This document shows, piece by piece, positions 12,030 to 23,500 of a stretch of DNA of 64,000 nt (within the stretch, counting starts at the first letter, position 1; the number at the start of each line of letters is the position of its first letter). The notes under the pieces are model-generated. The model was not told where the DNA came from, searched no databases, and worked only from the letters and a program-made list of their open reading frames with translations. Origin of the DNA: Epiperipatus broadwayi (lineage: Eukaryota; Onychophora; Udeonychophora; Euonychophora; Peripatidae). The stretch lies in assembly GCA_028023455.1 (NCBI GenBank), contig JAQFVV010006274.1, positions 1,426,001 through 1,490,000 on the forward strand, read 5' to 3'. The position numbers and the translations under genes were made by a program.

Positions 12030-13860
12030 GTTTTTTAATAGTGCACATTTCCAAAAATCGCCTTTGACTCAAATATGTTGTTGTGAAGGGGACAAGCATT
12101 TTTTAATATGTCAAATGCATTGATGGGAAGTGAACCCTGTCCAGCTGTTTGGAAGGCAACTATGCTAACCACTAGGCCACTAACACTTGACTGGGGACGA
12201 GCATTTTCATTGTTTTTTATGCAGACTTGGGTAGTCATGTTTTATTTTAATCCAAAATTTATTTACATTCATTGTGGGAAAGTTAATAATTGAACTTATT
12301 TCCAAGAGACAGTCATAATCTTGATTATTTAAATTTGTGGTGTTGTTTCCAAGGCTGAAAAGATTTCTAATCCATAAATTAAACTCGCACAAGTTAATTT
12401 TGGATGGAAATATTTTTCAATATCATCATTCAATGATCATATTTAGTGACAGATAATTTTATTTAACTTCAATTTGTCCACATCTTGATGCTCAGTAATA
12501 AAACCATAATAAATAACAGACAGATCACAATTCATTTCTTTTACTTTACCCAGCTAAAATTGATTTTTTTTTAATTTGTCGATTTTATTATATAAATAAA
12601 AAACATTCTTTTCACTTCACTATAGATTTAAATCATTAAGATAGTAAAATATATCACATAAACTAGTTTTACATCACATTCGGATTCATGAAAAAAATTT
12701 GCAAATGATTTTTTTTCAATCGAGAATATTTCTACTTTTGTTGTTATCAATTAAAATACCTGGTTAGTATTTTACCTTGAGAAAGCCATCTGACTTCAGT
12801 GTGAAATAATAATTGTTTGTATTTTATTCCAACTTCTTGACAAAGTAGTGCGAATAGTGTGGAATTTAGTTTTTTTTTTATAAGGTTTACAATTTTTATA
12901 GATTGAGCTAAGACTTCTTTCAACTCTGGGGATAAATTTTTAGCTGTTAATTGCTGTCAATGTATTATGCAATGTGTAGTTAAATAAATCAGGGATTGCT
13001 ACGTCTTGAATTTTTTTAACATCACAATGCTTGTACCACCATAGTAGCTACTCCATCAGTACATAAACCTACTCAATTTTTCCAATCCACATCATGTTTG
13101 TAAATGTAAGAATTTAATGCCTTAAAAATTTCATTGCTTGTTCTGCATAAAACTACACGTTTTTTTTTTCATGTCTTCAGAAATAAAATCAATATATCTA
13201 ACACAATAGATTAATATAGTTTTTTTTTTTTTAAATATCATATGATTCATCAATTTGAATTGCAAATATTTTTGATTCAATAATCTTGTTCATTGGCTGA
13301 TGGTCTATGTTTTCTGTCAATGTAGCAAGTCACCTTCCAATAGTATTATTGCATGAGGTATTGATCTGATTATTAGCTGTTGATGATACAAATATTTCTG
13401 AATAAACATCTAATAAAATTACTTTTATCAAAGTTTCTGTGGCAATAAATGGTTTTTTGGTTTTAGCAATCCAAAGCGCTACTAAATAGGAAGATTATAA
13501 TAGAGATTTATTTCGAACAAAAATTGGTTTAAATGTTTTTGTGTGTGTGTTTGTGTGAAATAAATTGTTACTTTTTACTTTCAAAGTATTCCAAGAGTTT
13601 GTTTTCTAATTTTGAATATTTCGACGTCAAATATCGTAAATTTTTGTGGTTTCATTGCATCATTAGGTTGAACGCCATGACAGATCACACACATCGGATG
13701 CACACCTTGTTTTATAGATTTAGGTCAATGGATAAATCCAAACCATATATATTCATCATTGTAATGTCTACTGAAGGAAGATTATTTTTTTTGTGGCGAA
13801 CTTCCAATTTCAGTGTCATTCGACTTTTTTTGAGAGGTTGAATCTTATTTAAAAATGAAA
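12030..13860 (-). pseudogene. hAT transposase remnant (ZBED5-like)
   Basis: Conceptual translation of the minus strand, with many stops and frameshifts, gives pieces characteristic of ZBED5/GTF2IRD2-type hAT transposases. FWIKIKHDYPSLHKK (about 12207-12260) is the start of the C-terminal dimerisation block. FANFFHESECDVKLVYV (near 12690-12740) corresponds to the internal segment also present in the 43.9 kb copy. The C-terminal block is interrupted by the tRNA-like insertion at 12103-12192 and resumes as HNNIFESKAIF. The product would have been a cut-and-paste transposase. No intact frame remains and the catalytic residues cannot be assigned with confidence. The family assignment rests on remembered family patterns, not on a search. 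Confidence 0.7.
12103..12192 (-). mobile_element. Retroposed tRNA-Gly(TCC)-like sequence with 15-bp target duplication
   Basis: A 90-bp insertion is flanked by GGGGACAAGCATTTT (12088-12102) and GGGGACGAGCATTTT (12193-12207), a 15-bp target duplication with one mismatch. The paralogous hAT copy at 43445-43459 has a single uninterrupted version of this site. On the minus strand the insertion reads as a tRNA from about 12186 to 12113. It has a GTGTTAG acceptor strand, a D-arm with TAGTGGTTAGC (A box), an anticodon loop CTTCCAA (anticodon TCC), and a T arm with GGGTTCACTTCCC (B box). The acceptor and T stems are poorly paired, so it is not a functional tRNA. About 6 extra bases precede it and about 12-15 A/T-rich bases follow. 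This is L1- or RTE-style retroposition of a tRNA or of a very short SINE. Confidence 0.8.
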
Positions 13861-14117
13861 TAATGTGTCTTGCCTTTTTGTGTTCATTTCATCAAAGGAC
13901 AAAAATATTTATTATATTGTATTAAATTTTTAATTTTTATTGATATTTTATATAATTTTTTTTCTAATCTTTAGATTCACTAAATCCTTGTTAAATATAT
14001 AATTTTATAATGAATAACAAATGCCAGCAAAAGCTTCCAGCAGTTAGTTTAAAATGCTATTTCTCTAGCTTTGTTGTAACAGTGGTATAATTTTAAGGCA
14101 TGATTATTTTGTTTTTT

Positions 14118-14290
14118 GTATATATGTGTAGGAGATTATGATCTAGCCCAACTGATTAGTGTTGGTTCTGCATGAAATAATGTATTTGGGATCACTTATC
14201 TTTTTCCTTGTGTGGTCATATGTATAGGTTATTTGAGATGAGTGGAGGATGAATATAGAGTGAAAATCCTAAGTTCAAATACCTCTATTT
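14118..14290 (+). mobile_element. Hammerhead-bearing SINE, copy 1 (5'-truncated)
   Basis: It shares an ordered set of motifs with 26940-27175 and 27381-27650: the hammerhead-like core, then ATCACTTATCTTTTT, TGTGGTCAT, a GAGATG-AGTGGA segment and a B-box-like AAGTTCAAATACC near 14271. The copy inserts in hAT sequence directly after GATTATTTTGTTTT, which is still continuous in the 45.2 kb paralogue. Its transcript would probably be driven by an internal RNA polymerase III promoter. No target duplication was found. Confidence 0.65.
14138..14194 (+). ncRNA. Hammerhead ribozyme remnant, type I (copy 1)
   Basis: Stem I 5' strand is TGAT + CTAG bulge + CCCAA (14139-14151) and pairs with TTGGG + ATCA (14186-14194). 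The core reads CTGATTA at 14152 (canonical CTGATGA, one substitution). A decayed stem II occupies 14159-14173. The second core box GAAA is intact at 14174-14177. Stem III is reduced to ATA/TAT around loop ATG. The base expected at the cleavage position appears deleted. The substitution and the deletion make self-cleavage unlikely in this copy. Confidence 0.65.
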
Positions 14291-15349
14291 AAAAAAACAA
14301 AATATTTTCAAAGGGAGTTTTATTGATATAAAAATCTTAGTACATTACAATAGAAATGAAAAATAAAAACAATATTAAAAGTTGACATATTTACAGTTTT
14401 CAGAATTAGTAAAAAAAAACAAAAAACACTACATAATGTTAAACATATAAAAATGAAATGATTATACCAGACAATAAAAAAAAATTGAGAAATTATAGTT
14501 AGAATGTCTCACTATAGGTTAGAGCACTGATGATTAAGTGACCATGTAGCTACAAATATATCTGGAGTAATTATTCTGTCTCTCTTATAAAGAAATAATC
14601 ATCCTGTGCACCAAGAACATAAAATATTTCTGCAAAGCAAACATTTGGAAAACAATTAATTATCGATTGAATTGTACTATTATTTTTTTGGAAGTATTTT
14701 TGTGATGTATGACCGAGCGTCTTGTAGGTTACACACTTAAAAAATAAGTGTTTTTGATCATCTTCTTCCTTGAAAATAATTGACATGTAGTTTTTGTGTT
14801 GACAAGATTTCTCATACCTCAAAAAATATTATATAGACAAAGACTACATATTTAATTTAGCATAAGATCGAAATATTTTGGCTCAAGAATCTAATACTTA
14901 AATCTTTTTATCAGTTGTCTGTATTAAATATTCCAGTTTGTTGTTGTTGTTTTTTATCATTACAAATTATTTAAACAATTTTTTTTATTTAAATATTATT
15001 TAATTTAAGATTTTCATTTTACTGTTTCACTATTGTAGTTTAATCTCATTATAGAAAGATATACCATTGAATTTTGTTTTTATTTTACTGCATTTTTATA
15101 TAATTAAAAAAGAAACAAAAGTTCAAAACTATTATTTATTTAAAAATGTATCATTTTTGTGAAGTTTGCGTAATGGCCAATATGGTAAACCTGCATGAGA
15201 TCAGAGACATGTTAAAATAGATTTATTTTCATTGAATATTAGTTTTGTAGTTATTTTATAATTATCAAATTAAGTATATTTTTCATTGTTCTGTAAAAAA
15301 ATTTCTGACATCCAACGGTTGAGAAATATTGGTCTAAATTATATATAAT

Positions 15350-15620
15350 CATGAAATTAAAGATTAATGTGAGCATGGAATTTGTTGTGCATGTAGGAAA
15401 TAATAATATAAACCCAACCTACTATTTTAAGAAAAATCATTGAAAATAAAGTTATTTATTAAATAAAGGTATAATTGAATTTAAATATTATCTTTTAATC
15501 ACATATTTACGATCTGAATAAAATATTGATACAAAAACCTAGTATACAAGTTATTTTGCCAATTCTTAGATGTTAAAAATTAATTATTAAGGACTATTGT
15601 TTTGTTTTTTTCATGGCTAT
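15350..15620. other. A+T-rich spacer between two hAT elements
   Basis: No coding potential or recognisable repeat is visible. It lies between the right target duplication of the first hAT and the probable left terminus of the second. Confidence 0.5.
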
Positions 15621-15623
15621 GGT

Positions 15624-17757
15624 TAGAGTGACCAGATTTTGCTAAAATAAATCCAAACCAACAAAAAAAAATAAGAATTTTATTTGCCTTTTTATTTATT
15701 TATTTTTTTAATATTCTATTGCTGAAACGAGCCACACACACCTGAAAATAGATGATAATGGTAAAAAAATTAACATTTTACATCCCAATTTTATTTATAA
15801 TTATTGTTTTTTATTTATTTATATTGTATATTATATAATGATGAAAACTTTAATTATTACAAGGTAAGTATAAAATTTAATATAAGTAGATAATTAAAAT
15901 TTGAAAAAAATATTTTTATGCAGCATGCACTTTTTTTTAGTAAATCAGTGTTGTCCTTAATTGTGTTATAAAACTCTTCATAAGATTTGGAAATATTGCA
16001 TTTGACGCTGATCAATGCCTTTAGCATATCCATTTTCACACTTCTCTGAAGTCCACATATTATTAATGATAGAAAAATCTGTTCTGTTGCCGCATTTGTA
16101 CTTGGCAAGCATAAACATAGATCAACTAAAAATTTTAAATTTTTGGAAGGAATGTGGTTGTTTTATAAATGGGTAAAACTTTTGACCCATTTTTGATCAA
16201 TATCTATTTTGTTTTCTATCCAGTATGTCATTTTTTCCTAAGTGGCATATCGTTTTAAATAAGAAATCTCTTCAAACAAGTCATTCACAGATAACTCTTT
16301 TTTCTGAAAATACTTTTGAGCAAACATTATGCTTTCCTTTACATTATTCCATTCAATTACATTTTTTAATGTAAACCATGATGATACATTTTATAATTCA
16401 TCAAATTGCATGACCCATTTTTCTAAATAAGAGATGCATTTGGAATAAAAAATCAATAAATTGAGCCAGAAGGGGTTCCACTTTTGAATTATTACCATAA
16501 ATTTTTTTTATAGCAGATTGTACAATGGGAGGAACAAACTGAGAGGAAAATCTGTCCTTATATTTACAAATAAATATATTAATTTCTTAAGAAAATTCCA
16601 TAAGTGTTCTGTTTTCATCCTCTATTTTTTCAATCCATTGGAAGAATATTGCAAATTGGTTATGCAAAAATAGTAACAAAATTTCAATTTGTTCATAGGA
16701 AATTTTTTTTTTTTTGTAAAATTGTTAGACATTTATCAGTTGAAAGAAAATAAGGTTTAAATGGTTTAAGCATTTTCAAAATTTTTTCAGTAGCTGGGAG
16801 TAACACCAACCATCTCTTTTTACCAACTCCCAACAATCGATAATATTGTATTTCTGTGTCATCACAGAATTGTTTTAATTTGTCTACTCTTACAGTGCAG
16901 ATATAAAAATGTGAATATATTTTTACAGCTATGCTTTTGATGTCAATTGGAAGCATGTCTGCTGCTGTTTGTGCCACACTACACATCCAACAGCTATTAT
17001 TGGTCTGTTTAGTTTGGAATTTAAATGCTAGTAAATATTGTTTTGTCTCTAAACCTCCAAAATTTGTGTTAGCATTGTCAGCACAGTATCTGACTAACTG
17101 TTTTGTCCTTGTTATTATTCAAAATGTTAAAAATGGATTCTGTGATTAATTTTGAATTTTCACCTGACAAAGAAACCAAATCCAAAACTTTTACTTGACT
17201 ACCCTGTTGTTGATCAAAATATCTTATTAAAGAAGTGAACAATTTTATATCCTTGTGATTTAAGGCATCAGAATACAGTGTAATAAATCATATATTATTG
17301 AGTGTCATTTTTATTTCAGAAAGAGAATGAGGCAATAAAACATTTTTAACTATAGCTTCAATTTTAATGCATGCAGGTAAATATCGGATCAAATAATGTT
17401 TTTGTTAATGTAGAAGTGCAATCCATTGACTGAAATGAGAAATAGTTTAAGCTAATACAAGTTATTTTCGTTGATGTTGAAAGGTTTACGAGTAAATTGA
17501 AGGTTTGATCCAGAAGCTGATTGTGTACATCGCTTATGTTTATCAGTTTGAATGTGTTTCTTGATATTGTTTTTCCCATCATAATTTATGGAAAAATCAG
17601 AATTGTACATAGCGCAGTGAACAACTGAGTTTGAATCTTTTTTCAGTTTTTTAGTGAAAGGAAATTCACTTGCCATGTCATTATTAAATTTACCACTGTT
17701 TTTTTGAAGCCATTTCTGATGTGAAAAACTAAAAATAATTTCAAATTTCTCATTATT
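15624..17757 (-). mobile_element. Second hAT element, different family, right end lost to LINE
   Basis: The left terminus reads TAGAGTGACCAGATTTTG at 15624. TAG-GTGACCA-type ends are common in hAT elements. The minus-strand transposase remnant runs C-terminus to N-terminus from left to right. The N-terminal BED region at about 17540-17720 directly abuts the 3' end of the LINE at about 17758, so the hAT's 5' end is missing or displaced. Confidence 0.6.
15857..17740 (-). pseudogene. hAT transposase remnant with degraded BED zinc finger
   Basis: Three open pieces on the minus strand line up with the family order. The piece at 17452-17856 carries a BED-like finger of pattern C-x3-F/S...H-x5-H: Cys81 is present, the second Cys has become Tyr84, and His101 and His107 are kept. 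It is preceded by ASEFPFTKKLK. The piece at 16693-16986 contains KLKQFCDDTEIQYYRLLG followed by GKKRWLVLLPA, the hAT block normally written KTRWLSLLPA. The piece at 15857-16108 is close to the C-terminus. Frameshifts separate them. The first 40 codons of the 17452-17856 frame are LINE 3' sequence fused by chance. A transposase fossil; no host function is suggested. Confidence 0.75.
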
Positions 17758-18484
17758 AACCATTATCAATCCACTACAGAATAAAGGTCTCTCCAACTTT
17801 AATCCATCTTCTCTGATCTCTAACCTCTCTTTTCCACATTTTCTTATTTCATCCATTCATGTCACATGAGTCTCTTTCTTGAGTCTTTTACAATCTCTTG
17901 GAATCCAGTTTAAGATTTTAATTTTTCATCTATTAGCTCAATTCCATTTCAGTCCTTTAATTCTTTCAATGATGTCAGTAACATCTGTTTATTCTCTTAC
18001 CCATATATTGCATTTTCAATCTTTTCTTGTTACTCCTAACATCTATTTCTCCATATTTCTCTGACTGGCCTGATTTCTTTGTATTGCTCTTCTAGTAAGT
18101 GTCCAAGATCCATAAGTAAGAACTAGTAAAACACATTTATTAAAAATCTTCTCTTCAAACACGTATTTCCTTTTAATATTAAGTTATTTCTGCCAAAAGC
18201 ACTCTATGTTTAATTTTATCGATTATGTTTCCATCTGTGGTAATAATCTGGCCAAGGTATATGTAGTTATTAATTTTTTCTAACTCATTATAATCAATCT
18301 TTATTTTCATCTTTTGAAAAAATCTATTGAACATTACTGTAGTATTTTAGCATTTACCTTTAGTCCAACTTTCTTACTTTTATCTTATAGCTCTTGCAAT
18401 ATTTTCTGAAGCTTTGAAGCATTATTTGCAAAAACATCTGCAAAATCTAAATGACTTAAATCATCGCCATTTACTTTTACTTCT

Positions 18485-19010
18485 TTAGCTTCCCATTTTA
18501 ATACACAAAATACTTCTTGTAGCATGGTTTGTAAAACGTTTTGGAAATATCGAGTCACCCTGTCTTACACCCTTCTCATTGTTAACCTTCCTAAAATCAT
18601 TATGTAATCTAATTGTTCTGTTGCACTTATAAATATTCTTCAGAATATAACAATATTCTAGGTTTCTACCTTGATAATCCAATGCTTTAAACACTGAAGA
18701 AATGCTTATAGAATGAAATGCCTTTTCAAAATCTACAAATCCAAAGCAATTTTTGTCAATACTTGGATATGATCTACTGTACTAAAGCCACTTTTAAATT
18801 CAGCTTATTCTTTTAATTGGTTGAAATCCAATAATCTCTGTAGAAGAGTTATAATTATCTTGGTAAAAAAATTGTATAAAACTGATAAAAGACTGATAGT
18901 CTGTAATTTCTTATAACTTCTTTATTACCTTTTTTAAATATTAATATTATTACTGCATTCTTCCAATCATCAGGTACATCTTTATCATTTAGACATTTGG
19001 TATATAACTT
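18485..19010 (-). pseudogene. LINE reverse transcriptase remnant
   Basis: The minus strand reads a decayed RT palm. The GFVDFEKAF-type motif A lies near 18720-18760. Next comes FKALDYQGRNLEYCYILKNI, and then KGVRQGDSIFPK within the open piece 18485-18694, the conserved RQGD box. The catalytic-site YxDD region falls further left, near 18420-18470 (HLDFADVF-like). Multiple stops and shifts make it non-functional. Copy 2 at 32323-32556 shows the same segment with FVDYKKAFDYI. Confidence 0.75.
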
Positions 19011-19715
19011 TTCCAAAATTTTTCTATTTCTTTACCTGCTTTTAATATATTGATTATAATTCCATTATTAGTTGAAGCTTTTCCCTCTCACTTATTCATT
19101 CAAAATCCTGAGCAATTCAGAAGATAAAATAGATGTAGGAGGTACTTGTTTTGTCTTACTATATAATTCTTGATAGAACTCTCTACTCATTTCATGATGT
19201 CATCTTTCGTTTTGGTAATAGTTTTATTTTTTTTTCTTATTGCAGTTATGTTTCCTATCAATATCAAAATGTTGTTTTACACTCTTGAGACTTTTATTCT
19301 CTTGTACAGAGTTCACATTTATACACTCCTATATCATTAGCAACTCTTTTTCACACCATTTTACAAAATTCAAGATATTTGATCCTTTTTAATGCATCAT
19401 TTTTATATATCTTCATATTCCTTTTTTTCTTCATAAATTCTATAGTCTCAGTAGAAATTTATTGGTCAATTGCTGCTTTTTTCTACCAACCATCTTTGTT
19501 GCAGTGTTTAAAAGTTTATCAGTTATTTTCTTATTAATTTCATTTAAATCTGAATCATGTTCAAAATCTACTAATACTTGAAAACAATTTGCAAGTTCTA
19601 ATTTAAATTCATTACAATGTTTCTGAAGATTAGGATTATTAACTGAAAATATAGTTTTTCTTAATAATTTTTGTCTCTCTAGTTTTGCATTAACACATAT
19701 CATACATCTTACTAA

Positions 19716-20196
19716 TCAATGATCACTTCCTGTGTTAAATTTATTAAGAACATTACTATCTTGAAACATGTATTTTCTGTTATTCCAAATATAATCCAAT
19801 TCTGCTGTACCCTCATTTGGATGCTTCCATGTCCATTTCCTTTTAATATTTTTCTCAAAAAAAGAATTCATAATATAAAGTTGTTCTTTTTCTGCAAACT
19901 CCACAAGTCTGTGTTCTCTCTCTTTTCTATTACCATAGCCAAATTTACCTACAGCATTTTTCATTTTTGATTTGTTTATCAATTCTGCCATTAAACTCTT
20001 CCATAACAATTTTAAAATATTGTTTAGTCTGATCAAAAGTCTTTTGTATATCCATATAAAAGTCTTCTGCTACTTCATCATTATGAGAACTTGTTGGGGC
20101 ATAAACCTGGATTATTTGCATTTGGTATCTGCTATTAAGTTGAATAACTAATCTTGCCATTCTGTTCAATACACCATCAGTCTCTATCATGTTCAT
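19716..20196 (-). pseudogene. LINE endonuclease domain remnant
   Basis: Two overlapping minus-strand open pieces encode an exonuclease-endonuclease-phosphatase fold. The first (19945-20196) has QMQIIQVYAPTSSHNDEVAE, the conserved strand with VYAPTS, followed by VMEEFNGRID, where the usual catalytic GDFNA has lost its Asp. The second (19716-20036) has ELDYIWNNRKY and ends in TGSDH, the conserved SDH catalytic triad segment. A frameshift separates them. In a live element this would nick target DNA for target-primed reverse transcription. Here it is inactive. Confidence 0.8.
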
Positions 20197-20599
20197 CCAC
20201 TATTTATTTATGAATTCATCTCCACTTGTATACTTCCAATAATTGTGCCTTTGTAATAGAGTACATATCCGCTTTTTAAATCAATTGCCTTTTCACCTTT
20301 TTTCTAATTTCACAAAGTATTCCCTTTAATATGAGATAGTTCTTATTCCAGTTCTTGCAATCTTCTTTCATTTGAAAGTGATCAGCAGTTGTAAGTACCT
20401 AAATAAAAAAGTCATCATCAAATGGCAGCCTAGATTCCACAATCAAGGGATTCTTAGCATCATCTGCCTTGGGCCATCAACCACTGCCTTTGCTGGTATC
20501 TTTACAGCCTCCTGGGAATGAGGGCCATGATTTATTTTTGATTGCCATGATGGTATATATCTATTAGGAAAAAAAAATTCATTCACACACCCATTGATT

Positions 20600-23500
20600 C
20601 TGCCTTATTAGGCAACTGAGAAGAAAGACCATGGTGTTTCTTAAAACGTATTAATTAATTTAAATATCACTATTTTTATGATACATTAACATTATTAAGA
20701 AATTATTATCATTAAAAAATGTCTTATTAAATAAAAAGTTTTTAAAATAATTAACATCTGGGTGGTTATATATTTTATGAAATATTTATAATAAAATATA
20801 TTCATATAACCTATAAAGAAGTCTGCATGTTATTGATATAATTAAAGGAAGCATTTTATAATAACTTGATGTGAGTTATAAAATCGAGATAGACACATTG
20901 ATTTGACAGATTCCGATTTATGGCAATTCATTTCACGCATGCCCACTATCAGATAGTGAATAATTGCTCCACGAGAGTTGCCTAACAGTGCTCGACATAA
21001 TAATTATTATGACATACATACACATATTCAAGTCAAATTGGTCAATCCAAGATAAATTGAGACAATTTACAAAATCTGGAACAAATACTGTTGTGAGATA
21101 ATGTATTAAAATCCGGGTCTTTTCTGCTTAATCCGAGATGTCTGTTTCCCTATATATAAGTATAATTAAAAACTTGAACCTAGTTAGCATAATAAAATTT
21201 CCTAAATACTATATTTTATTTATTTATAATTGAAAATCACTTTACATCTCAATGAACTTGGTCAATCAACATATTTTAGCATGCTTATTGTTATTGTTAT
21301 TTAGAACTGATTTAACTCATTTAATACTGTAACGTTGAATAAAAAATGGCAAATGCCTTTAGAAATTCTATTTTATAGTGTTGTCTTGGAATTGAGGCTT
21401 AATAAATCGTAGATATCTTTTTTATATACATTGAAAAAATACATTAAGTGAACTTTGGTACAACAAAAACTTACAAAGCAAGTAACTATCAGAACAAAAA
21501 CAACAAATGCAAAGATAATATGCTTATCTCTTCTGGAAAAATGTGCATATTTTTTTTAAAAATATTGTTCTATATGTTTATACTGTTAAGAATTTTAAAT
21601 GTGAACAGCTGATTTATTCTTGAGACATTTTTTAAAATAGAATTTGAAAAGTGAATAACCAATCATTTAATCATCATATAAGCTGGCATTTCACTGTTTA
21701 GTTCTGATGTTATTTTATCATTGAATTTGTTAACAATTACAAAAAGAAAAAATTAAAATAATCACTAAAAGTTACTTTATCAATTTTCATAAAAATTAAT
21801 TTTAATTTCCTTATTGTCACTATTTAAAAATTGAAGAATTCAAATATGAAATCAAGTACTCTTCTTTAGAAGTGGAAAGTTCCTGTAGCACATGAGTAGC
21901 ATTGTTTGGTACTTATGAGTTTTCAAGTAATCCAAGATGGGAGCCCATATTATTGATAAATCTACTGTTGTGAGAGCCCCCAAAAATGTTTACAAAAAAT
22001 GTCTGCTAGGAAACATCCAATTTAATATTTACATTTAATTTTTTATTACTGTTATTTTAAAAAAAGTAATCATTGTGGAAAAATTAATTAGAATATTTAT
22101 AATTTATATTTATTTATTTTTTAACAGAAACATGAAAAAAATGTATAAATATAATATTTCTTCATTTATGTCAGCGATGTGCAATCTTATCATGATCATT
22201 AACCCAGTTTTGGGGAGGTCAGGAACTCATACCTTTAGAAATAGTCTACTGTGTGACATTCTGTGACAGGAATATCCCAAATTTTTATCGTTATGACATT
22301 TTACCAAAAAAACTGCTGACAAAATGAAACACACTGAATTGAACCAAAGTACCACAATGTTAAGAGTGTCTCATTGCTTCTCAGGTTATAAGTAAAAAAA
22401 AAAATTGAAATAAAGCTTTACCGAAATTTATCAGAATTTATTTCTTTTTTAAATTTAACAATCGATTATTAATTTTGTTTCAGTTTAACAACAAACACAT
22501 TTTTGGTAGATTGTAAGCCCTCGAAACTGTATGTTTATAAAAAAAAAAAATACAGGCTGCCATCTTGGTTTACTTGAAAATTCACAACTACCAATTTTTT
22601 TTTAATGATCTTCGCATGTGCATTGGCTTAATCACTAATATCTCTATTACAGTATTAAAACATAGTGCTATATAAAATAATATCTCATTATATATATTTA
22701 ATTTCAATTAAAGATTGACGGGTCGTAAATTCTAAAAATTTCGTAGGCGTCATTCATTCAAACATAACAAATGTAATTTAAAGTGATTGCTTAACACCTT
22801 CATGCTCTCATTTCCATACGCTTAAGATTTGCCCATACATAAATGTTTGGGTTGAAAGAATGGGTGATTCATTCCATTCTTTCTAAAATACTATATCTTG
22901 TGTCTGGAAAAAAGTGAGAGTATTCATTTATAATTTATCTTTAAAGCGCATATGCATTGGCTTAAATGCTAATATCACTATTACAGTATTAAAACATAGT
23001 GCTATATAAAATAATATCTCATTATAATATTATTTTTGTAAAACAATCAAATATTTCTTAGTCTATAATATATAGTGTTTGCATTGAGACTTATTTTCTT
23101 ACGATAGTAGATTAGCTGAATAAGTCATCTAATTTATATGATATCAAATAAAAGCTGCATTCAGAAAAATACTTTATTATTGTTATTTATTATTTTTTAT
23201 CAATGAGATGTTAGTTTTAATATTTAAAAAAAACAAAAAACAGATTATTTGACCATATGTTTTTTATAAATTTATAATGGAAAACCTATTTCATTAGAAT
23301 ACATTTTTTTTGTCTCCAAAAAATGGAAATATTTCCTTTCTATTTATTTCTATCTAATAGATTTTTTTTTACTTATTGTTTGTTTTTGTAAAGTTGATAG
23401 TGAAGATTTAGATGATTATTGTTTTTTGAATTTATGTTTCTAATAGAATTTTTAAAAAAATGAAAACAAAAGGAGTAATTTTATTCTGTTAAAAAATAGA

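Larger units (their letters stand above)
3760..15339 (-). mobile_element. hAT transposon (ZBED5/GTF2IRD2-like) split by nested insertions
   Basis: The left end reads CACTGTTTCTTAAC from 3768 and the right end reads GGTTGAGAAATATTG up to 15331. Both are decayed forms of the common hAT terminus CAGTGTTTCTCAACC. The ends are flanked by identical 8-bp duplications, GTCTAAAT, at 3760-3767 and 15332-15339, the size expected of hAT. The decayed transposase between them lies on the minus strand. The original element appears to consist of about 3768-3940, 10860-14118 and 14290-15331. The rest is later insertions: a foldback, a Gypsy element containing a Tigger-like element, a tRNA-like retroposon and a SINE. 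A paralogue at 42.8-45.2 kb lacks these insertions and serves as an empty-site reference. The left 170 bp could instead belong to a separate deletion derivative, because its homology to the paralogue stops after about 130 bp. Confidence 0.6.
17758..20560 (-). mobile_element. RTE-like LINE, near full length but decayed (copy 1)
   Basis: The element is on the minus strand. The 3' end is at about 17758, where it meets the hAT. The 5' end is at about 20560, in a relatively G+C-rich leader around CCCTCATTCCCAGGAGGCTG. An apurinic-type endonuclease lies at 19716-20196 and reverse transcriptase at about 18480-19000. The layout, one endonuclease-RT protein with a short 3' region, fits RTE-type elements. 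Two further copies from the same family occur at about 31570-33160 and 58370-59060. Confidence 0.8.

Noticed and set aside
12113-12186. Functional tRNA-Gly gene
   Set aside because: The anticodon arm is good, but the acceptor stem and part of the T stem do not pair, and it lies inside a retroposed insert with target duplications.
12108-12392. Overlapping 61-67 codon frames on both strands
   Set aside because: They cross the boundary of the tRNA-like insertion and are shadows of the hAT fossil, not genes.
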